64,000 nt of DNA from Coccinella septempunctata (GCF_907165205.1 NC_058193.1:992001-1056000); one strand, 5' to 3'. Numbered from the stretch's first letter, positions 42,237 through 52,062 are shown. Notes: generated by a model not told the origin, from the sequence alone. Numbers and translations: made by a program.

Positions 42237-42861
42237 CTAAAATCATGAAACTTTTATTGAAAATTACCTAGAAAAGCAAACTACATCCCTACATCGGAAG
42301 GTCTGGGGCTCTACTCAGAAAATTTTTTGAAAACGTGCTTGAAAACAATAAAAACGTGTTTTTGCTCTATTTTGGAACTCTTCATTCAATTCAGCTAGGT
42401 TTTTATGCGAATATTATGATTTTCGAGTTTTTCGACTTTTATTGACTTTCTCTGTCTCTGTTTATATTTCATTAAAATAAGATATTCACGGTATTTTTAA
42501 GATATTACTAGAAAACACATTCTGTAGAACTGCCAATCATTACAACGGAGAAAAAAAAAGGCACTATTAAATTGATGTGGCCCATACTTGATGAAAGTCC
42601 ATAATTGAACTTAAAACAGGCTATATGATTTTCACAAAAGAAAGGCCTCTAATCACGACACTTGTTCCGCTATCACAATAGCCTCTTTGGTGGCTAAAAG
42701 TAAACTGAAATATATTGTACCGAAAGAGAAGATATATAAACAAGCATTTTACTTTATTCCTAAAAATCTACAGACAGTGTATAGAACTTTCAGAGCAATC
42801 TCAGAGTAGTAAAAATCGGACTAGAGAGGAAAATGGTAATTTTCGGAACGTTTAGAGCAAA

Positions 42862-43200
42862 GATTATTGAGTAGAAAGATAGGAAAAGCCCTCATACCTC
42901 TAGTACTTAAAACTGACTACCAAAGCTTATAGAGTTAACTCTATAATCTTTGCCGACTACGTTTTGGCCAGTGAAAACACATTTGACAATGAGATGGCGC
43001 TGAACAACTCTTTAATAACAGTTTTCTGTTTTATAATTTAGGGGCGCGAAATTCAAATTCTATTCCTTGTATTGGATTTCAATATCGACTTTGTTGAGAC
43101 CAAAAAGGAAACATCCTGAGCGTCAAAACAAAAGTATGATTTTGTTTAGTGACTAGGACGTTAGTTTTCATCTGATCATTGTTTGGAATTTCATAACTCG
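42862..43200 (-). mobile_element. MITE family X, copy 1
   Basis: The reverse complement aligns with 44190-44545 and with 51880-53790. Shared landmarks are CAAAGATTATTGAGTAGAAAG, CCTCATACCTCTAGTACT, TTTTGGCCAGTGAAAACAC and GAGATGGCGCTG. It is interrupted by mini-insertion (e). Confidence 0.8.
42921..42952. mobile_element. 32 bp CAAAG mini-insertion (e) inside MITE X
   Basis: A near-perfect palindrome from CAAAGCTTATAGAG to CTCTATAATCTTTG, flanked by CTGACTAC (42913-42920) and CCGACTAC (42953-42960), one mismatch in 8. Copies 2 and 3 of the MITE read GACTAC directly into GTTTTGGCC or ATTTTGGCC, giving two independent empty sites. Confidence 0.88.
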
Positions 43201-43631
43201 GACTGGCAGAAATCTACACAGGGGAAATTATGATCTTTATAGGTCCATTCAATGATTCTCAATTGCTACTCTTTCAATATATTCAGAAATGCAGAGGTTT
43301 TATATTGATTTCCATTTGGGAACCGAGTGACTGTCAAATAGTCAAATTGTTGTTTGGAAAGTCAAATTTTTATGAAACCTGGTGTGAGTGTTGTGTATGG
43401 AGGGTAGCCATCGTAGTGTTGTGTTAATTCATTAATCAATTTGTATATTGTGTCATAAACAGACCATATCATAAGGAAATCATAAAAAAGCACTAAGAAA
43501 CTGATATACAGGTCTTGTATATCTCTGTAAGGTTTTTTTGGGTGGTTCTGAAAATTCTATAAATAATACCTACATTTGTAAGTAACTGGAATGTGTATGC
43601 TATGAAGGTATATTGAATATTGGTTGATATT

Positions 43632-43959
43632 GTAACCAGTCCGGCCCTTGCGGTCGGACCTTTCGAGAACCAGAGCGGTCGAGAGCTTCTAGAATAACCG
43701 CGAAGGTACTTGAATGTTTCCGGCGCCTATGTAAGCCCAGCGGAGGAGCAAGCAGGTACTAGGTAGGCAAGTACAAGTACAGTTACACTGCAAGCGACTA
43801 GTGCTACTCTGTAATCTGTGGACTAGTGGAAATAAACAAGAGTGGAATAGTGGAAATAAATAGTAGTGTAATAGTTAGTTTGTGAGTTATAAGTGTATTA
43901 AGTGTAAATAAATAATTTTAATAAGTTGGACGTTTTAATCAAGCGAAGAAAACGTTACA
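43632..43959 (+). repeat. Solo LTR (328 bp) with ATAT duplication
   Basis: Starts TGTAACCAGTCCGGCCC, ends AAACGTTACA, flanked by ATAT at 43628-43631 and 43960-43963. It contains CTTCTAGAAT, a heat-shock-factor-like inverted TTC/GAA site, near 43688, and AATAAA-type signals toward the end. No internal retrotransposon region remains, so it probably arose by LTR-LTR recombination. Gypsy-type by ends and 4 bp duplication. Confidence 0.85.
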
Positions 43960-44189
43960 ATATTAATTTCTGACATATGTATATTTCACAAATTCAACTA
44001 TGTTTATTAATTCAAAACAACCTATATTGCACAGAAATAAAACAATTTCGACGTACAGCAGATCACCATATACTTAGGTGTCTTCGTCCTATACTTAGTG
44101 TCCTATAGGACACATAAAAAAATTACAAAAATTTAAATTTTTGTAATTTTTTGCAATTGCAAATAAAAATATAGCACATCCAACAGTGT

Positions 44190-44545
44190 TTTTCAATTGA
44201 TTCCAAACAAAGTTTAGATGAAAACTAACATCCTGATCACAAAACAAAACCATACTTTTGTTTTGTCGCTCGAACGCTTCGCTTCGTTTTTTGATCGAAA
44301 CAAAGTCGATATTGAAATTTAATACAAGGAATAGAATTCGAATTTCACGCCTCTCAATTTGAAAACAAAAAAGTGTTATTATTCTGCATTGAACTCTATG
44401 GAAAGAGTTCAATGTTATTCTGTATTAACAGTGCGTTTTCAGCGCCATCTCATAGTCAAGCGTGTTTTCACTGGCCAAAATGTAGTCGGATTTTAGTACT
44501 AGAGATATGAGGGCGTTTCCTATCTTTCTACTCTATAATCTTTTG
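44190..44545 (+). mobile_element. MITE family X, copy 2 (inverted relative to copy 1)
   Basis: It shares CAAACAAAG-like and GATGAAAACTAACATCCTGATC at the left, GCGCCATCTCATAG and the GTACTAGAGATATGAGGGCG stretch at the right, and ends CTCTATAATCTTTTG. Together with copy 1 it makes a large inverted pair around the solo LTR at 43632. Confidence 0.8.
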
Positions 44546-44578
44546 TTTTAACTATTATAAGTCGATTTTTTAATATAC

Positions 44579-44597
44579 CAAAGAGTAACAACTCTTT
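44579..44597. repeat. CAAAG-type palindrome (h), no flanking duplication
   Basis: CAAAGAGTAACAACTCTTT followed by TTG. It has the same core as insertion (b), but the flanks do not repeat, so one side may have been lost. Confidence 0.5.
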
Positions 44598-44679
44598 TTG
44601 AACTTTCTCAAGTTCAATTTTGATATATGAAGTATTGCGATTTTGTTCCATGGAGCTCATCTACAGGGTGATTCATTGG

Positions 44680-45130
44680 GACATAAGCTAAGGGCAGATT
44701 GTTTGAGCCGAAATATGGCGATAGGACCAAACATACCTCAATAAAATATTGCTGTGGAAAAAGATAGAGGGCGTTAAAGTTCAATTTTTTTTCGTTTTTT
44801 GCTAATAATTTCACTATATATTTTTTCACACAATTGAACAGTTCAGAGCATCGGAAGGGGATTTGAGGTAACGATTTATTTATTTATTTATTTCGACGAT
44901 AAAGCATAATTAAAAACAATGTAACATAAAAAGAATAAACTTAAATTAAATGTTTTACGTGGCCTCCTCCGACTTCTACGCCTTTTCTAATTCTTTTAAT
45001 AAAGGATTCTCGAACTTCGAAGAAAATAGTATTCTGTCCCCTTATAAAAAATTCAACATTAACGCCATCTATCTTTTTCCAGAGCAATATTTTATTGAGG
45101 TATATTTGGTCCTATCGCCATATTTTGAGC
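44680..45130. repeat. Inverted repeat pair
   Basis: 44700-44775 (GAGCCGAAATATGGCGATAGGACCAAA...CCTCAATAAAATATTGCT) is complemented by about 45050-45130. The two overlapping 71 and 145 codon frames come from this symmetry. Confidence 0.75.
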
Positions 45131-45230
45131 GTCATTACACTAGCAGGGCACCTCAAAGAATTTTTACGATTTTTATGCCCTCGTTTTGCTCACCACTCAG
45201 TTTATTTTGCTCACCTATATACAATTCAAA

Positions 45231-45266
45231 GTGCCCTGCTGGTGTAATATTACACCAGCAGGGCAC
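45231..45266. repeat. 36 bp perfect palindrome
   Basis: GTGCCCTGCTGGTGTAAT joined directly to its exact complement. The unit beginning ACCAGCAGGGCACCTCAA and carrying CTCGTTTTGCTCACC recurs at about 45140-45190, 45250-45345 and 45485-45585 in part. Confidence 0.9.
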
Positions 45267-45752
45267 CTCAACGGATCTTTCCAATATTGGTATCATTCGA
45301 AAGCTCTCGTTTTGCTCACCAGTCCATTCGTTTTGCTCATTTAAACTTCGAATTTCGAAAAAAAAAGAAATCTTTTTTCTACCCTAGCTTGTGGGATATC
45401 TGCGTTTTCCCCTTTTCAAATCTGCAATTAGTTTTTCTCTACCACTTACCGTTACCGAGATATATAAATAATCAAAAGTTCCCTGCTGGTGTAACATTAC
45501 ACCTCAACGGATCTTTCCGATATTGGTTGCGATCGAAAGCCCTCGTTTTGCTCATCAATCCGTTCGTTTTGCTAATTTATACTTAACGAGTTTTTGGAGG
45601 AGAAATTTTTTTTTATATATGTATTATAAGGTCTATATTTTACTCTTAAGAGCTTTGTTAACGGTGCAATTCTGCACTAGATACGGGCAAAATAAAACTC
45701 ATGAAAATTAGTCCAGGACTTTTAGTGCTGGATGCAGAGGTGCCCCCTTACA

Positions 45753-46501
45753 TAACGTGACCATTTATTTTCTGACTCAAAACGGGACACTGGTTTATTT
45801 GGGTCAATATATATGTATATATAAATATTAAATTAAAAAAAAATTATTTCATTTATTCACAGGAAATAAACGATCAGGTATTACAAATATAAACATTTCC
45901 CAAATGTTTAGTTGTATTTATATTTATCAGGGGAACAAATTTCTTTCAATAATGCTTGTGATGATTTTGTAAGAGTGGAACTTTTGGCATGTTTTTTTTT
46001 ATATTCACCTTAGTTATCAACATCGTCTTTAGAACTGGAATTTGCTTAGAGACTAGACTCCCTTTCCTAATCTAAGGGAATTTGTAACTGGGTATTTTCA
46101 GATGCCGACAATTTGTTCTCCATAGAAAATACTCTTTTTACTGGAGCATTTGTAGCCGGCAAACATAAAATGTATTCAATTCATATACTAAAGTTTTCAT
46201 GCCGAAGATTGTTGGTGTGAAAATGTTTGGATACTTCCGCCCAACGAGTTCCCGTGGAAACATTTAAATTATTCCATCTTCCAGGTCGGTAATTTTTTTA
46301 AAGCTACCCAATAGAATAACTTCATTTCTTTGGTAAGGAAACAAGTCCACTGCTCCAGATATTTACCGGCCAGCTCTTTAATTTTATCGCGGTTTTCGAA
46401 AACGGGACAATTTTGCGTCCCGGAGTTCAGTTCGGGGACACCGGGACAAGCAATCAAAAAAAGGGACAGTCCCGTTCAAAACGGGACGTCTGGTCACGTT
46501 A
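45753..46501. mobile_element. Non-autonomous hAT-like element with 8 bp duplication
   Basis: CCCTTACA flanks it exactly (45745-45752 and 46502-46509). The ends are TAACGTGACCA and TGGTCACGTTA, with internal AACGGGAC repeats. No transposase was recognised in 749 bp. Confidence 0.9.
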
Positions 46502-46531
46502 CCCTTACACGACATTCATAGACACTATTGA

Positions 46532-46552
46532 CAAAGATTAAGTTCCTCTTTG
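46532..46552. mobile_element. 21 bp CAAAG mini-insertion (i), same core as (c)
   Basis: Base-for-base the same 21 bp as 42060-42080. Only TTGA repeats on both sides (46528-46531 and 46553-46556). It sits in the middle of another short inverted repeat, ACACTATT...AATAGTGT. Confidence 0.65.
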
Positions 46553-46682
46553 TTGATAACAAATAGTGTATACCTACCAACCCACCCAAGAAGGTTTAGA
46601 TTGCTATATCTTCTTGGTTTCACTTACCTGTCATTTATCGACTCCCAATGTCACAAGGGCAGCAACCCCTGATCCCAGTTAT

Positions 46683-46990
46683 ATTACAAGTTTGAATATT
46701 AATCGACTAAGAGTAAGATCTGAATAATTATATATTATACAGATAAATATTAAAAATAATTCATATCCTGCCTTCCAAATGTTTGTCTTAAAATCTGTGG
46801 AATCGATTAAACAAAAAGATTTTTTAGAGGAATTGCAAACTTGGCAGACTTGTCCATGCAAATTTTTTGTGCATATTATAGAGCTAGCCAGAGTTGTCTC
46901 TGGAGCTAGTGAATCAACAATACAAATCAGAATTAGATTTTCCTCAGAATGCCCTACTTGAATATGATTTTTACTTATCATATGACCCAA
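46683..46990 (-). CDS. Unrecognised open frame (about 100 codons)
   Basis: A minus-strand frame containing VGHSEENLILICIVD and HGQVCQVCNSSKKSFC, with two close cysteines. It could be a terminal exon (an acceptor-like AAAATAG precedes TTGGGTCATATG), but no family was recognised and the opposite strand is also open for 60 codons. The adjacent 46991-47454 is non-coding and probably holds the awd 3' untranslated region. Confidence 0.22.
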
Positions 46991-47454
46991 CTATTTTATT
47001 CCAACTTTTTCTTCCGAATATCAGTGCAAGTTAATATTCAGAATAGGTTATTCACCTTATTTTATGAATAGTTATAGACATAAAATAACAAATCTACTTG
47101 CTTTGAATATTTTTTTATAGTTGACCAGATAATAAATGGATTATTTTGACAGTTAATTATAAATTTTACTAACAAATATAATATGTAATGGGCAAGACAG
47201 GATTAACCTCAACATATAAATTTTAATCCCATAAAAGTTTTATCTACCAAATATGGTATTTAATTTATGAGGTTTATATGAAACAATGATGGGATTTGAT
47301 AACTACATTGCATAATCTGTAAAATATTGATTTTGAAGCAGGTAACAGACACATCAAAGCCTAATGAAAAAAGTAATAAAAGACGATTTGATTGAAAAGG
47401 TTTTCATTGGGACAACCTTTAAGTATAAATTAAATTAAAATGGATTAAATTTAA

Positions 47455-47919
47455 TTAATCTTCATATACCCAACTTTCAACAGCTGGCTTCCAGTTGATC
47501 ACTTCTTTTTCGGTGAACCATAAATCAATTTCTTTCTTAGCAGATTCAACGGCGTCGGATCCATGGATAATATTCCTTCCTGTCTGGATGCACAAGTCAC
47601 CTCGGATTGTTCCAGGTGCACTATCTGCAGGATTGGTAGCACCAAGAAGTACTCTTCCAGTTTTTACAACATTTAAACCTTCCCATACCATAGGAACAAC
47701 AGGACCGCTACTCATGTATTTAACCAAGGAGGGGAAGAAGGGCCTTTCGGACAAATCGGCATAATGTTTCTTCAATAATTCTTCACTAGGCCACATGAAC
47801 TTCAAGGCTACCAATTTAAATCCTTTAGATTCGAATCGTTTGATAATTTTTCCTACGAGTCCTCTCTGAACGCCGTCAGGCTTGACCATAATGAAGGTTC
47901 TTTCACGTGCTTCAGCCAT
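47455..47919 (-). CDS. awd: Nucleoside diphosphate kinase (awd/NME type), intronless
   Basis: It encodes 154 residues from MAEARERTFIMVKPDGVQRG to SWVYED, the usual length of the cytosolic group I enzyme, which transfers the gamma phosphate from ATP to other NDPs via a phosphohistidine. Visible motifs are the nucleotide-binding VKPDGVQRGLVG, the RPFFPSLVKYMSSGPVVPMVW core, the loop GATNPADSAPGTIRGD, and the active-site histidine in NIIHGSD. An in-frame ATG 15 codons upstream (47964) would add MIGSILAFFSLFSRA, but MAE matches the family start. It has no intron and no stop, so it is either a genuinely single-exon gene or an intact retrocopy. Insertion (f) lies 119 bp upstream of the start. Confidence 0.95.
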   Translation of the reverse strand: MAEARERTFIMVKPDGVQRGLVGKIIKRFESKGFKLVALKFMWPSEELLKKHYADLSERPFFPSLVKYMSSGPVVPMVWEGLNVVKTGRVLLGATNPADSAPGTIRGDLCIQTGRNIIHGSDAVESAKKEIDLWFTEKEVINWKPAVESWVYED

Positions 47920-48037
47920 TGCTCTTGAAAATAACGAAAAAAATGCTAGAATCGAACCTATCATTCACAAGGCACCGCTAGGAAAGAAAGAGGAGAGGCT
48001 CGAGAGAATTCGACGTCAACTTGGCCTTGACAATGAC

Positions 48038-48055
48038 CAAAGAGGAACCTCTTTG
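48038..48055. mobile_element. 18 bp CAAAG mini-insertion (f), upstream of awd
   Basis: CAAAGAGGAACCTCTTTG flanked by CAATGAC at 48031-48037 and 48056-48062 (7 bp, exact). The arms are eight bases with a two-base centre, the smallest member seen. Confidence 0.8.
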
Positions 48056-48273
48056 CAATGACATACTTCACTTTTTATGAGCATAGCAAAGCATTAAATT
48101 TTCATGATTACATGTTACAACTTCCTCTAATTCAATATTGCAATTTCACAAATTGAGGGGATTTGATGACGGTTGATTTTAATTACATATAATGTAATGG
48201 ACTGCTTTTTTCATCATTGCTAACAACTGCCCTCTAGTGGACTCGATCAAAGACCACCAGTCAGAGATATAAG

Positions 48274-50241
48274 CAAAGAGTAACAACAAGAGGTTTCACC
48301 ACAGAACACTAAAGCTGCATTCACAATCAATTCACGGGCCGAAGTGCACTTCGGCACGAAATTTACCATTCGCAATAATCTTGGAACCAAATACTCAAAT
48401 GAATAAAAAATGTAACTGATCAAAACATAAGCATCAGCATCATCTATAGCCGGCACGAAATTCCTTGCCGAAGTGATAGTTTGCAACTTGCAAGAAATTT
48501 TGTCTGGAATTTCATTGTGAATGGTAACGGAGAACGCCATCTGCTAAGCTTCCGTGCCGAAGTGCACTTCGGCCCGTGAATTGATTGTGAATCTAGCTTA
48601 ATATAAGAGAAGTGCAAACGTGGTTCAAAACCAGTGCAACACGATGACATTTCATTGGCCGCCATTTCGGTAGGTTCGAAGAAAGATATTGGCGGGAAAT
48701 TTGAATTCGCAGTTATATTTTACTAGGTTATATTGTTTTCAATTTGAATGTTTTTGTTATGGGGATAAGTAAAACTGCAAGATTTATCGAAAGTAGTGAA
48801 TTTATTGAATTTCATCCACATCATATAGAGAAAAGAACTATAACAATGATAATGACTGAAATATATACAGAAAAATTATTCAGGTTCCAAGGAATTTTCA
48901 GAATGGGATATTAAAATGGAATTTTTCAGGATAGATATCAAATAATTCTTTAAGAACATGATAAATATTCCAAGAAGACAAGTGTAAGTCTACTACGAGA
49001 CTATCATATTTTGGGCAGAGTTACGAAAAAACCTACCAACCCCAACGAAACAGATTCAGATAAACAAAAAGAATAATCTTCACAATTTCAAACCGAGTCA
49101 TAAAAACACTTAAGTTGAATTATTACAAGTATAACAAAATAAAAAATTTATTAGGTGGATTTCTTCTGATTGAATTGAATGTTATTTCAAAATGGAATGT
49201 GTCTTGTCGATGGTTGTTTTGATTAGCAGTTGCGTATTGCTTATTTCCACGTATTCTGAAACCACCTCTAGTTTATTCTTACAATGTACTTCTCATATTG
49301 TTGGCTGCTAAGTTTTTGTATAAGCTCGACTTTCATTTGCTTCAAAGAATAACAACTGCACATAAAATATAATAAATAGAAGGAGTGACTATTGCGAAAC
49401 TTGACTCTTGACTTTACTAAGATGAAATTAATTAGCCAAAGCCAATGATTACAACAAATACAAACAGAATAGAGTCAAATTTCAAAAGTTACATCGGCCA
49501 AAATTTTTATATACTCTATATACATAAGATATACATATTTACATTGAAAAATAATAGGTTTCGAATGGAACATACTGAACCATATCACTTTTTTTATCAC
49601 AAAATCGTTACTTCAGTCTTCCTTTGGCTTTGCTCCTCAAGATTATGGTTCATGAAAAGAAATATATTCTAATTAAAACAAGTTCTAAAATATCAGGAAC
49701 AACTAAAATACTTACTGAATAAATAAATATAACACAACTCATTAGAGATTATTGCACTAACTGACGTAAATCTTGACCAAAAACAACACAAGCACATACT
49801 AAAAGAAATAGGTTATCTTTAACCGACCCAACTCTGCCAAAATTCCAAAATGATGCAAATCTCCATGACAACGGCTAGACTTGTTTACATCTGCCAGGCC
49901 GACATCTTGGTAGGTAATTTCAGACCACAGAGTGTTTTGTTGCCGGTTTTAGTTCATCAGTTTCACCCCCCTGGGTTTCACTTTGCCGATTTACAAGGGA
50001 AGATCGAATGCATGGAATTTTAACCTTGAAGTGGGGAGACGCTACGCGCCAGCAATACTGCGCTCAGATTCACTACAGTCAATCGAGAATCTGGGCGTCC
50101 AATCAGATTGGGAGTTGCGAACAGAACGAACATCTGCTTTCGTTTTCGTCCCTCCACTAAACCAGGGAACATTCAAATTCAAGGGCATTAAAACGCAACC
50201 GGCCAAAATGGTAGAGTGAATCCTCTTGTTGATACTCTTTG
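48274..50241. mobile_element. 1.97 kb element with CAAAG...CTTTG ends: likely parent type of the mini-insertions
   Basis: CAAAGAGTAACAACAAGAGG at 48274 is complemented by CCTCTTGTTGATACTCTTTG ending at 50241, and the inverted repeat continues through TTCAC, 26 bp with two mismatches. ATATAAG flanks it exactly at 48267-48273 and 50242-50248 (8 bp, GATATAAG, if the terminal G is shared). The interior has no recognised transposase. It contains a nested MITE (48312-48599) and a GC-richer right part with an unrecognised 78-codon frame (49983-50219). The ends fit the hAT start pattern YARNG. Confidence 0.85.
48312..48599 (-). mobile_element. MITE family Y, copy 1
   Basis: The termini are AAGCTGCATTCACAATCAAT and its complement ATTGATTGTGAATCTAGCTT, with a GGGCCGAAGTGCACTTCGGC palindrome next to each end. 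It is about 290 bp and is found again, inverted, at 54043-54332. Confidence 0.9.
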
Positions 50242-50251
50242 ATATAAGCTT

Positions 50252-50412
50252 TGTTTTGGTTCGCACTTGAAGCGGTTCCGAATCGGTTCAAAGTAGTGGA
50301 GCAGCAATGGTGTGGGAAGCTACACGCATGCTACGCGCGAGCTTACGCTGAATAAATAAATGTGCGACTGTTTTGAACCGTTCTGGAACCATCCTAAAAG
50401 TGAACCAAAACA
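50252..50412. mobile_element. MITE with ~41 bp terminal inverted repeats
   Basis: TGTTTTGGTTCGCACTTGAA on the left and its near-complement ending TGAACCAAAACA on the right; the arms share GGTTCC and CGGTTCAAA. It begins four bases after the right duplication of the 48274 element. Confidence 0.85.
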
Positions 50413-50809
50413 GGCCTATAGAAGTTAGAGTTATAGAAGATATATCTCTGCCACCAGTAAGAAATGATATGTAGGAGAGGGTTTTCCCTAGATATCCCTC
50501 TATCTACGGGGTTTTCAAAGTCTTCTGTGGTTTTCACCAAAGATTAGATTAGATTGATCTATTGTTTTCGGTACGAGAGAAAGGGGAGATGGAGCAAACA
50601 CAACAACAAGCGTAAGAATCCTTGGAGACGCTCTTCAGGTATTTGAGATCTGGAAGACCAGAAATCCCTAATGAAGAATTCAAAGCGTCCTTTATTGAAA
50701 CGAGTAAAACCAGTTTTTCCTGTTAGTTTTTTTTCTAGTGTGAATTTTGAGTAAGAAAAACCTTTTTTTCTGTGAATTCAATATGTTAGGTACCACCACA
50801 GAACACTAA

Positions 50810-50945
50810 TAGGCTTGTTCGTAGAGTGGTTCACAACGGTTGTGAACTGTACAGAGCAAGCGCAAATGGATTTTCCCTACCCTAAAATGGAATTGCGCTT
50901 GCTCTGTACAGTTCACAACCGTTGCAAACTCTACGAACAAACCTA
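50810..50945. mobile_element. MITE with ~55 bp arms
   Basis: TAGGCTTGTTCGTAGAG...CAAGCGCAA on the left pairs with TTGCGCTTG...CTCTACGAACAAACCTA on the right with few mismatches. The 27 bp loop is non-coding. Confidence 0.9.
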
Positions 50946-51229
50946 ATATACACCATGTCAGTGGCGCACCCAGAATGATATTACGGGGGGGTGGTCACGC
51001 CTAGCTGCAAGCTTGATGAAAGTAGTTTTTTACGGTTTTACCATAGACAAAGGATGGGTTTTACCATAGCAAAATCAGTTAGCTTTTCGACGCTTGGCTG
51101 GGTGCGCCGATGCACCATGTGCATTGTACATTTTACTGCAAGTCAACTGAGAACTGTTCTTCCCAGAGATATCTCTGGTTCATCCACGTAAATTGTTGTA
51201 TGCAGGAAGCATCCCTTGCATGAAGGGCC

Positions 51230-51335
51230 TATTTAGAGGAAATTATTACTTTTATACGTCCATCCAAAGATTCTCAATTGCTACTCCTTCAATATATTTA
51301 GAAATACAAAGGTTTTATTGATTTCGTTGTTGTTT
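51230..51335. repeat. Second copy of a segment at 43217-43312
   Basis: GATTCTCAATTGCTACTCCTTCAATATATTTAGAAAT here against the same phrase with few changes at about 43251-43292. Family unknown. Confidence 0.7.
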
Positions 51336-51469
51336 GACAGATCACAAGAGTTGTCCTAGTCAAAGCTCTATTCGTTGTCCACAATTTCAAATTGTTAAAC
51401 GCGTTCGCCATTGACATCTCAGATCAGAGAGATTTTTGGTCACGTGACTGCAGATATATCTGATAAATC

Positions 51470-51495
51470 CAAAGATGATATCGATGATATCTTTG
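51470..51495. mobile_element. 26 bp CAAAG mini-insertion (g)
   Basis: CAAAGATGATATCGATGATA then TCTTTG, flanked by GATAAATC (51462-51469) and GATGAATC (51496-51503), one mismatch in 8. Confidence 0.72.
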
Positions 51496-52062
51496 GATGA
51501 ATCTGAAATAAATTGACAAGTGACGAATTGTTCACAACTGCGAACCACATTTTGAACGATTTTCCAGGATGGTTTGGAATAAAAATAAATCATTCTGCAG
51601 ATTAATATCTGTAACAAATGTTTCGATTATTCATTTTAAAGTATTAGTCTGTGATTGTTTCATTAAATTTCAATTCCAGTAATACCTAACCTAACAATAA
51701 CCGATTAATCTTTTCCCTCTGCCGAAAAAAAAGATTTCATCCGGATACTTCAGCCGTCAAATGTCGAACGAAACAGATTTACCTCCCCTACATCCAGATG
51801 TAATTATCAAACGATAAAACGTGCGTCAGACTGATCCGATGTCAATGCCGAACGCGTTTTTGTAAATGTTTATAAATTTCAAATAAAAATATGGCACATC
51901 TAGACATATTAAATATGTAATAAGTCTATGGGCACCTCCGACAGTGTATTTCATTGATATCAATCAACAGTTTTTCTGTATTGACAGTACGTTTTCAGCG
52001 CCATCTCATTGTCAAATGTGTTTTCACTGGCCAAAACGTAGTCAGTTTTTAGTACTAGAGAT

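Larger units (their letters stand above)
41399..42243. repeat. Nested foldback complex upstream of Ipo13
   Basis: At least three inverted repeats lie inside one another. Outer: 41530-41548 against 42173-42191 (CTGCCAATTCACAATGATG), with CACCACAGAAYAC at 41419 and 42143-42155. Second: about 41549-41634 against 41715-41772. Third: 41884-41953 against 42041-42140, with repeated GTATATACGGACC. Four CAAAG mini-insertions interrupt the complex. It lies 120-960 bp upstream of the Ipo13 start codon and may overlap its promoter. Confidence 0.8.
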
